Source: an uncultured bacterium
GTDB taxonomy: Bacteria; Cyanobacteriota; Vampirovibrionia; Gastranaerophilales; Gastranaerophilaceae
Direction: 5' to 3'
Length of the DNA stretch: 5,317 bases
NCBI GenBank assembly: GCA_902782905.1
Contig: CACZPB010000071.1
Location: 1 to 5,317 of the forward strand
The position numbers and the translations under genes were made by a program. Shown piece after piece: positions 1 through 5,038 of this stretch (positions within the stretch are counted from its first letter, which is position 1; each line of letters starts with the position of its first letter). The notes under the pieces are model-generated. The model saw only the letters and a list, made by a program, of their open reading frames with translations, was not told where the DNA came from and searched no databases.

Positions 1-1785
1 ATGGGTATGGCAGCATCACAGGCAAGGTATTTGGCACTTGTCGCAAGAAAATCAAATTGTGAATATGAAGGACAGCAAATTAACCAAGCAAGGTTGGCAC
101 TATCAAACCAATCGGCAAATTTGTTTAATCAAATGCTTGGCTTGAGCGTTCCTGTTCCTCCGAGTACCCAAGATTTTACCAAAAGGCAATACTCATTCAC
201 AGACGGCATTACAAACTATACAATTGATAATTGGAATCAGCTTGCCGAACCGGATAGTGAAGGTTATAACTATGTTGTAACATATCACTACAAATCCAAT
301 GTTTATACCGGTTATCAAAAAATGCAAAGTGACCCGCAGGTTCAATTCTCAGTTGCGGGAGCTTATCCGCCCAAAGAACAATATGCAAGCCAAATAGCTT
401 CTATTCAAACTGCTTTGACTAAAATCAGTACTGCTCAAGCTAATTATGATTTGACGCTGGCTGCTTTAAAAACCGTTCAATCTAAAGCCGCACAGTTGCC
501 TTCTTATGCAGATAATACAACAAGCAATAATGTAACTGGCTGTAGCTATGATGAAACATCAGATGCATACACAGTTAATAGTACACAAAAAGATCCAAAT
601 GGATATTTGATATACCAAACCGGTGCCAGCACAGGTTTATATCGTTTTTACAAAGACGGTTCGTTCTATGTCAGATCCGGTGATGCTACATCAGGTTATA
701 CGTATACAAAAGATCCGGCAACCGATACTTCCGGTTATGTTCCCGTATCTGATACAAAAACGTATACAGGTTACAATAAGTTAACACCGGCACAGCAGCA
801 GTCTCTTTCGGATGCTATAGATAAATTAAAAACAAATAAAGCATTAGACAATGATTACAGCTTAAATAACGTATATTATGATACAACTAATAATACGATA
901 GCTTTTAAAACGGATTTGGATGCTCTAAAGGGTATAGGCAGCGGTACATCAACAGTATTGCCTCTATACTATATCGACGATCCGTCAACAAAGCCTGAGA
1001 GTGCAACGTGGAAGTCTATTAACGGTATGCAAGCTGATATAGATGCGGCACAAAGAGCTTTTGATGCGGCAAGCTCAGATTTGGATACTGCAAAAGCCGA
1101 GTATAAAGCACTGAACGTTCCAAGTTATGTCGGTAACAATCCTCTAACACCAATAAGTGCTTTAACAGATTCTCAAATGGCTGAATTGACCCAAATCTTG
1201 AAAGATATGGACAAAAGTGAAATCGCTACAAATATCAAAAAATGTTTCACTACAACAAGCGAAACTTATGATACTTCAACCTATACAGGCGGTTTATATA
1301 CATTTACTCAAAATGGTGTAACATACTTTACAACGTATTATGATCTGGCAGATTCCATCAACGGCGGCACAGGTATTAACCACATTGATAATCAGCCTAA
1401 GCTGCCATTCTATGGCGCAGAGTACATTTCAACCGATATTGATAAAACCTCAAAAGCACTATTGGAAACAGATTCTTCAGGAAGATTTACTTCAATAAGA
1501 TTTGCCGACGATAGTATCAAATATACTCTGAACGTTGAAACGATTACGGATGAAGACGCGTATCAGGATGCGATGAACAAGTATTATTATGAAAACGCAA
1601 AGTATGACAAGATGGTTCAAGATATAAACGCAAAAACTTCAATAATACAAGCAGAGGACCGAACTCTTGAACTTCGTTTGAAACAGCTTGATACAGAACA
1701 AAATGCTCTTGCAACAGAAATTGATGCAGTTGCAAAAGTAGTTAAAGACAACGTTGAAAAATCCTTCAAGACATTCAGCGGTTAA
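1..1785 (+). CDS. Uncharacterised 594-residue protein with helical ends and Tyr/Thr-rich core
   Basis: Function is unknown. The N-terminal ~45 residues (MGMAASQARYLAL..., then a Gln/Asn-rich helix) and the C-terminal ~75 residues (about 520-594, with heptad-like Leu/Ile/Val spacing, ending SFKTFSG) look like long helices. Further helical, coiled-coil-like stretches lie at about 127-165 and 343-370. Between them are Tyr/Thr/Gly/Asp-rich, probably beta-strand, segments (about 172-260 and 415-455) that contain a repeated GLYxFxxxG motif. No signal peptide or membrane helix is seen. Cys is rare (20, 181, 415). The start is taken as the first base of the window because MG plus a hydrophobic helix also begins the 108-residue protein downstream; Met3 is an alternative, and the RBS lies outside the window. 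I recall similar N-termini in Gastranaerophilales hypothetical proteins. Helical ends around a variable middle resemble axial proteins of flagella or type III systems in layout only; that is speculation. Confidence 0.85.
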   Translation: MGMAASQARYLALVARKSNCEYEGQQINQARLALSNQSANLFNQMLGLSVPVPPSTQDFTKRQYSFTDGITNYTIDNWNQLAEPDSEGYNYVVTYHYKSNVYTGYQKMQSDPQVQFSVAGAYPPKEQYASQIASIQTALTKISTAQANYDLTLAALKTVQSKAAQLPSYADNTTSNNVTGCSYDETSDAYTVNSTQKDPNGYLIYQTGASTGLYRFYKDGSFYVRSGDATSGYTYTKDPATDTSGYVPVSDTKTYTGYNKLTPAQQQSLSDAIDKLKTNKALDNDYSLNNVYYDTTNNTIAFKTDLDALKGIGSGTSTVLPLYYIDDPSTKPESATWKSINGMQADIDAAQRAFDAASSDLDTAKAEYKALNVPSYVGNNPLTPISALTDSQMAELTQILKDMDKSEIATNIKKCFTTTSETYDTSTYTGGLYTFTQNGVTYFTTYYDLADSINGGTGINHIDNQPKLPFYGAEYISTDIDKTSKALLETDSSGRFTSIRFADDSIKYTLNVETITDEDAYQDAMNKYYYENAKYDKMVQDINAKTSIIQAEDRTLELRLKQLDTEQNALATEIDAVAKVVKDNVEKSFKTFSG

Positions 1786-1816
1786 TAATATAACAGCTTA
1801 GTAAACTGGTTACCGA

Positions 1817-1998
1817 ACAAGTGACTAAGTGACTAAGTGAATGAGTGATTAAGTGAACTAAATTCGCTTCGCTCAAAAAATAAAAATGTACATACTCTAA
1901 AAAAGAAAGGAAGCAATAAGCGAAAAGTAAATAAGTTAATAAATGATAAATATTAAAATCACTTGTTCACTTATTCACTTAGTCACTTATTCACTTGT
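1817..1998. repeat. Intergenic element with 40-bp inverted repeat made of octamer arrays
   Basis: Arm 1 (1817-1856) contains five tandem 8-mers of the form AAGTGANT (in register 1819-1858). Arm 2 (1959-1998) contains five TCACTTNT 8-mers. The reverse complement of arm 2 matches arm 1 at 36 of 40 positions. The 102-bp interior contains TTCGCTT (1863-1869) and its complement AAGCGAA (1918-1924), a purine-rich AGAAAGGAAG, and weaker octamers in arm 1 orientation (1926-1941). In RNA the arms could form a long imperfect hairpin. There is no transposase, and no obvious target-site duplication flanks it. It could be a small palindromic non-autonomous mobile element, a processed RNA hairpin or a protein-binding array. 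Confidence 0.8.
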
Positions 1999-2002
1999 AA
2001 AA

Positions 2003-2860
2003 ATGTCCTACAAAAATGATAGTTACCTCGTAATAGCAAACAGATTCGGCTCAGCATCTTCTGATGCTAAAGTAATGCTATATGAAACTTATGACAGATT
2101 AAGAGATTTGACTGTGTCAGGTTCTGCAAGCTCCGGAACAGGTTTTGAAGCAGCAGGCGGTTTCTTGTATCAACTAGCAAGCTTATTTGCGCCATCTGCC
2201 TTTATGACAACCATGGGCGGAACAACCGCAATGAATATCCCCGGAACATCATATTGGAGCCAATATACCGGCGGTACAGGAGGACTTACGGGTACTTATT
2301 CTTCTTTTGGCGTAAATTCTCTGGGTAATTATTCAGGTTTTCCAAGCGGATATGCCGCAAACTTAGGATACCGTCAAAGCGGTTACACTACAGGCGGAGC
2401 ATCGGGAATAGGTGATTTGCTCTCAGGTTTTGGTTCGTCCGATGGTCAAGCAACCGGTTTTGCTTCAGGTATAGGCAGTATAGCAGATGTTGCAAGCGCA
2501 GCCGCTTATGGTATCGGTACTGCAAACGGTTACGGTATAGGCGGTAAAAATATTGTAATGCCGCTTGCAGGTTTGATTTCAGGATGGGGCGGTATTATGA
2601 CTGCCGCAGCACCGTATTTGGGCGAATTCGGTTTGCCTGCCGTTGTTATGGGTAACTTGATGCAAGGTACAACATCAGCAGCTCTGGCGGCTTACCAAAC
2701 AGTATCAAGCAATATCGTGGCAAATGCAGATACAATTCTTTCACAAAAAGTTGCTAACATCGAAACTGTAGTAAAAATGTTGGATACTCAAAGTGATGTT
2801 GTAAGAAAAATGCTTAAGGATGATATTGAGTCTGCAAGCAAAGATATTCAAGATTTGTAA
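2003..2860 (+). CDS. Uncharacterised Gly/Ser/Ala-rich 285-residue protein
   Basis: The product is not recognised. Residues 1-40 look like a soluble helical segment (MSYKNDSYLVIANRF...). Residues ~40-182 are low-complexity and rich in Gly, Ser, Ala, Thr and Tyr. Residues ~183-235 are hydrophobic with small residues and might associate with or cross a membrane. Residues ~236-285 are an amphipathic, coiled-coil-like tail (VKMLDTQSDVVRKML...). There is no classical N-terminal signal peptide. An in-frame ATG at 1943 would add 20 residues, but those are encoded by the octamer repeat arm, so ATG 2003 is preferred. Neither start has a Shine-Dalgarno directly upstream; the nearest purine-rich site (1903-1913) lies about 90 bases away across the repeat. 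The layout of a Gly-rich region, a hydrophobic stretch and a helical tail could suit a secreted or surface protein, but that is only an inference. Confidence 0.75.
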   Translation: MSYKNDSYLVIANRFGSASSDAKVMLYETYDRLRDLTVSGSASSGTGFEAAGGFLYQLASLFAPSAFMTTMGGTTAMNIPGTSYWSQYTGGTGGLTGTYSSFGVNSLGNYSGFPSGYAANLGYRQSGYTTGGASGIGDLLSGFGSSDGQATGFASGIGSIADVASAAAYGIGTANGYGIGGKNIVMPLAGLISGWGGIMTAAAPYLGEFGLPAVVMGNLMQGTTSAALAAYQTVSSNIVANADTILSQKVANIETVVKMLDTQSDVVRKMLKDDIESASKDIQDL

Positions 2861-2863
2861 TTC

Positions 2864-2872
2864 TGATATGAT
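2864..2872 (+). promoter_or_regulatory. Weak extended -10 promoter candidate
   Basis: TGA followed by TATGAT (2867-2872) fits an extended -10 box just after the stop of the 285-residue gene, and would start transcription around 2879 ahead of the 67-residue ORF. There is no convincing -35 box. The AT-rich background makes chance occurrence likely. Confidence 0.2.
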
Positions 2873-2909
2873 GGCGTGCTTAGGCGTCTGAATTGTAGAA
2901 GAGAGAAAA

Positions 2910-3113
2910 ATGAACAATATAACTTTTTTTAGGACAATGTTTGACTTGTTGTTTAACAACGCTTTTATTCGCACGATTAAATCTGTTGTAAATTTTTGTA
3001 ACGAGCAGTGTGCATTTGAGGCTAAAAAATTAAAGTTTTCTAAAAAAATGCCGATAAAAAGAGTAGAGAGTCCAAAACCGCAATTTGGTCAAATTGTGGC
3101 AAAAACAAGATAG
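2910..3113 (+). CDS. Small hypothetical protein, 67 residues
   Basis: The product is not recognised. The protein is basic. Its first half is amphipathic to hydrophobic (FFRTMFDLLFNNAFIRTIK) with a CNEQC pair at residues 30-34. Its second half is Lys/Pro-rich and probably extended (KKMPIKRVESPKPQFG). The start is supported by a purine-rich AGAAGAGAG at 2897-2905, a weak Shine-Dalgarno at workable spacing. The gene lies 49 bases after the 285-residue gene on the same strand. Its last bases (AACAAGATAG) resemble the end of the 89-residue gene (AACAAGATAA). No competing longer frame covers the interval, but a gene this small in AT-rich DNA needs homologue support. Confidence 0.5.
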   Translation: MNNITFFRTMFDLLFNNAFIRTIKSVVNFCNEQCAFEAKKLKFSKKMPIKRVESPKPQFGQIVAKTR

Positions 3114-3120
3114 TAAAGTA

Positions 3121-3200
3121 AAAAGAAAGGAATAATAAGCAAATAGGGCATAAGAGAATATTTAAAATGAACTTATTAACCTATTAACTTATTCACTTTA
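3121..3200. repeat. Second, diverged copy of the octamer-repeat element
   Basis: Four 8-mers (GAACTTAT, TAACCTAT, TAACTTAT, TCACTTTA at 3169-3200) form an array in the same orientation as arm 2 of the first element. It shares flanking blocks with that element: AAAAGAAAGGAA (3121-3132 and 1901-1912, identical), AATAAGC (3134-3140 and 1915-1921), and AATATT(T)AAAAT just before the octamers. No opposing left arm is visible here. The shared order of blocks supports common descent or a common function rather than chance AT-rich similarity. Confidence 0.65.
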
Positions 3201-3205
3201 GAAAA

Positions 3206-3215
3206 TTGTTAACAA
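3206..3215. promoter_or_regulatory. 10-bp perfect palindrome TTGTTAACAA
   Basis: A perfect palindrome lies upstream of the 89-residue gene and about 50 bp before its putative -10 box. It could be a regulator-binding site, but a 10-bp AT-rich palindrome is weak evidence alone. Confidence 0.25.
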
Positions 3216-3256
3216 ATGTAACAAAACCCATGAAAAATAGGCAATTATTCACTGTC

Positions 3257-3276
3257 ACATGTTTTATAATACATGT
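3257..3276 (+). promoter_or_regulatory. -10 box embedded in a 20-bp near-perfect palindrome
   Basis: ACATGTTTTATAATACATGT has identical 6-bp ends (ACATGT, itself palindromic), and 9 of its 10 base pairs are symmetric. A consensus -10 box, TATAAT (3265-3270), sits in the middle. No clear -35 is found 17-18 bp upstream. Transcription would start near 3277, giving a leader of about 29 bases before the 89-residue gene. A dimeric regulator bound here would cover the -10 region, so repression, or activator-dependent use given the missing -35, is a reasonable inference. Confidence 0.55.
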
Positions 3277-3305
3277 AGGCTTAGAATGCATAGGAGTGAA
3301 AGCTT

Positions 3306-3575
3306 ATGCGTGAAGAACTACAAGATAATATAAAACGGTTAGTGAATTTTCTGAATTTTGCACAATCATTCTTTGTTCGCAAAAATCCGATTAAAGCATT
3401 AATAGTTAGTTTATTATCAAGCCTGAAGGACATGTTAACAATCAGACAAAAGTTGAAATTGGCAAAATACAGGGTCAACTATCACCAACATCAACTCCAC
3501 AAAATGGAAAGTTTAATTGCAGAAAGTAACGAACACACATTCCTGAAAGGCAAAAACCTTAACGAAACAAGATAA
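3306..3575 (+). CDS. Small basic helical hypothetical protein, 89 residues
   Basis: The product is not recognised. The sequence is mostly helical and rich in Lys, Leu and Asn. It has a moderately hydrophobic amphipathic stretch at 12-44 (LVNFLNFAQSFF, then KALIVSLLSSLKDML) and a basic region with several His at 45-66 (YHQHQLHK). No signal peptide or catalytic motif is seen. The start has a good Shine-Dalgarno, AGGAG at 3292-3296, nine bases before the ATG. It is followed after 12 bases by the 108-residue coiled-coil gene, whose RBS overlaps this stop codon, so the two are almost certainly co-transcribed and may be translationally coupled. A small partner or chaperone for its neighbour is possible from size and context only. 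Confidence 0.7.
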   Translation: MREELQDNIKRLVNFLNFAQSFFVRKNPIKALIVSLLSSLKDMLTIRQKLKLAKYRVNYHQHQLHKMESLIAESNEHTFLKGKNLNETR

Positions 3576-3587
3576 AGGAAGCCAATT

Positions 3588-3914
3588 ATGGGATTAATCT
3601 CAGCAAGTTACAGGGTTATGTATCTAACAGCATACAAGTTGTCGCTTGAATCAAAGATGCAGTGGATTATGTCGTCTCAGCTTGAACTTACTGCTTCGGC
3701 AGATGAAATTATGGCTCTCGGTAATGACTTGGATCCTGAAAATCCTGCGGTAAAGCAGCTTGAAGCTCGAAGGGAAAAACTTATTGTTCTTGAGAAAAAA
3801 CTTAACTTGCAAATGGAAGAATACCAAAACAGGATAAAGATGGTTGAAGCAGAACTTCAAGCAGAAAAACAAAATCTGCAAAGTGCAATCCAAACCTCAT
3901 TTAATTACGGATAG
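3588..3914 (+). CDS. Small coiled-coil protein sharing terminal modules with the 594-residue protein
   Basis: A 108-residue, almost wholly helical protein. Residues 1-41 align without gaps to residues 1-41 of the 594-residue protein with 11 identities (M1, G2, R9, L13, A15, K17, E21, Q25, I27, L32, L34). Residues ~55-100 form a charged coiled coil (LEARREKLIVLEKKLNLQ...), and the end, QTSFNYG, resembles SFKTFSG at the end of the larger protein. It can be read as the family's minimal form without the central insert. The start is supported by AAAGGAAG at 3574-3581, overlapping the stop of the 89-residue gene. No signal peptide or membrane segment is seen. The biochemical function is unknown; a self-assembling or structural role is an inference from the coiled coil. 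Confidence 0.8.
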   Translation: MGLISASYRVMYLTAYKLSLESKMQWIMSSQLELTASADEIMALGNDLDPENPAVKQLEARREKLIVLEKKLNLQMEEYQNRIKMVEAELQAEKQNLQSAIQTSFNYG

Positions 3915-3950
3915 GGGTAAAATAGCTCATATATCATTATTTATGTAGTT

Positions 3951-3980
3951 TTGCGATAAAAAGGTGTATTTTAATATATT
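3951..3980 (+). promoter_or_regulatory. Candidate upstream promoter of atpB
   Basis: TTGCGA (3951-3956) and TATATT (3975-3980) are separated by 18 bp. They match 4/6 and 5/6 of the sigma-70-type consensus. The site lies in the 129-bp gap between the 108-residue gene and atpB, where no clear terminator hairpin is seen. Confidence 0.4.
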
Positions 3981-3986
3981 ATACGA

Positions 3987-4015
3987 TTGCACAAGGGAAA
4001 AAAATGTGCTAATAT
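3987..4015 (+). promoter_or_regulatory. Candidate proximal promoter of atpB with internal inverted repeat
   Basis: TTGCAC (3987-3992), 17 bp, then TAATAT (4010-4015) preceded by TGC, an extended -10 feature. Transcription would begin about 4022, leaving a 22-base leader. An inverted repeat GCACA (3989-3993) / TGTGC (4005-4009) overlaps the -35 box and abuts the -10, so it could be an operator. Confidence 0.45.
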
Positions 4016-4027
4016 AGACTTTAAGAA

Positions 4028-4033
4028 GAGAGG
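4028..4033 (+). promoter_or_regulatory. RBS supporting a TTG start for atpB
   Basis: GAGAGG lies 10 bases before TTG at 4044. The first in-frame ATG (4092) has no comparable site, and using it would remove the N-terminal residues SEGHWIINT, which resemble the start of other a subunits. This favours the rare TTG start. Confidence 0.6.
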
Positions 4034-4043
4034 TTAGCTTAAG

Positions 4044-4742
4044 TTGAGCGAAGGACATTGGATTATAAATACTGTTGTGGCAGGACATCCTATGGCGTTT
4101 AACATGGACACTATTGTAACCATGTGGGCTGCGATGGCATTTTTGCTTATTATAGCTTTTCTTACAACAAGAAAACTATCTGTTTTTCCTAACAAATTAC
4201 AACTGTTTGTTGAGGGAATATTGGGATATTTCAACGGTCTTGTTGGCAGTATGATACATAAAGATGGTGAAAAACATTTTCCTCTGATTGCATCTCTCTT
4301 TCTATTTATTGTAACTGCAAATTTGATGGGGCAATTGCCGTTAAAGATGATAGAACTTAAACATGGCGAGATTGCATCACCAACAAACGATATAAACCTT
4401 ACCGCAGCACTTGCGATAATTGTTCTTGTATATTATGTAACAGCAGGTATAATGAAGAAGAAAATTAAATTCTTTATTCACGGATTTTCACTTGTGGCAA
4501 TAATTTCAGCATTAGTAGAATTATTAGAATTGTTCACAAGACCTTTAACGCTTGCACTTCGTCTTTTCGGAAATGTTTTGGCCGGAGAAATTCTTATTAC
4601 TGCGCTCTTGGGAATATGCGCTTGGGGGCTTCCTTTGCCTATGATGTTTTTCGAAATTTTGGTAGCTTGCGTTCAAGCGTTAGTATTTACAATGCTTACA
4701 ACAGTTTATATCGCCTCTGCGGTAAATGAGGAAGAACACTAA
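4044..4742 (+). CDS. atpB: ATP synthase subunit a (Fo proton channel)
   Basis: An integral membrane protein that, with the c-ring, forms the two half-channels through which ions drive rotation of FoF1. At 232 residues it has normal bacterial or cyanobacterial length. Hydrophobic segments occur at about 24-42, 80-96, 118-138, 147-164, 177-194 and 200-227. The family signature is clear: PLTLALRLFGNVLAGE at 167-182 holds the essential channel Arg (R173), with N177 and E182. Q211 in QALVFTMLTTVY matches the conserved Gln near the last helix, and PTNDINLTAALA (113-124) matches the conserved loop. It ends in an acidic tail (NEEEH). Translation starts at TTG. It lies 28 bases upstream of atpE, in one operon. 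No atpI precedes it; the upstream gene is the unrelated coiled-coil protein. Confidence 0.97.
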   Translation: MSEGHWIINTVVAGHPMAFNMDTIVTMWAAMAFLLIIAFLTTRKLSVFPNKLQLFVEGILGYFNGLVGSMIHKDGEKHFPLIASLFLFIVTANLMGQLPLKMIELKHGEIASPTNDINLTAALAIIVLVYYVTAGIMKKKIKFFIHGFSLVAIISALVELLELFTRPLTLALRLFGNVLAGEILITALLGICAWGLPLPMMFFEILVACVQALVFTMLTTVYIASAVNEEEH

Positions 4743-4757
4743 AAAATATATAATAAA

Positions 4758-4762
4758 AGGAG
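4758..4762 (+). promoter_or_regulatory. RBS deciding the atpE start
   Basis: AGGAG lies eight bases before ATG 4771. It excludes the longer in-frame ATG at 4726, which would overlap the end of atpB and add an untypical Lys-rich extension of 15 residues. Confidence 0.85.
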
Positions 4763-4770
4763 AATTTAAG

Positions 4771-5016
4771 ATGGAAGAAGTAAAAACAATTTCTGATTTA
4801 GCACAATTAGGTGCAGGACTTGCAATCGGTTTAGGTGCAACAGGTGCCGGCTTAGGTATTGGTATTGCAACAAAAGGTTTGTTGGAATCAATTGCAAGAC
4901 AACCTGAAATCGCAGGTAAGGCAGTAGGTTTCTTCTTGGTTGGTGCTGCTATGGCAGAAGCTTGTGCAATTTATGCATTAGTAATTGCTCTTAAATTATC
5001 AGGAATGATGGGCTAA
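4771..5016 (+). CDS. atpE: ATP synthase subunit c (Fo rotor ring)
   Basis: A two-helix hairpin proteolipid of 81 residues, the usual length. Its oligomeric ring turns against subunit a as ions bind and leave. Helix 1 (about 9-36) carries a dense Gly motif (GATGAGLGIGIA), which packs the inner ring. The polar loop RQP at 43-45 contacts the central stalk. Helix 2 (about 50-77) carries the ion-binding carboxylate E63 in AAMAEACAIY, with Y68 following. Aligned with the Na+-type c subunit of Ilyobacter, the Gln of helix 1 is Ile30 here, and Ser-Thr after the Glu are Ala64-Cys65, so Na+ ligands are missing and H+ coupling is expected. It lies directly downstream of atpB in the same operon. No other atp gene follows within 300 bases. 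Confidence 0.97.
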   Translation: MEEVKTISDLAQLGAGLAIGLGATGAGLGIGIATKGLLESIARQPEIAGKAVGFFLVGAAMAEACAIYALVIALKLSGMMG

Positions 5017-5038
5017 GGACATAACTATATAAGTTTTT

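Noticed and set aside
1943..2002. Upstream ATG giving a 20-residue longer Gly-rich protein
   Set aside because: The extra codons lie largely in the octamer repeat arm, and the ATG has no RBS.
2741..2974. Minus-strand frame of 77 codons
   Set aside because: It overlaps two plus-strand genes, has no credible RBS and no recognisable composition; it is a shadow frame.
3281..3478. Minus-strand 65-codon frame opposite the 89-residue gene
   Set aside because: The plus strand has a good RBS and a coupled downstream gene; the minus frame has no supporting signals.
4726..4770. Longer start for atpE overlapping atpB
   Set aside because: Strong RBS AGGAG serves ATG 4771, and the extension does not resemble any c subunit N-terminus.
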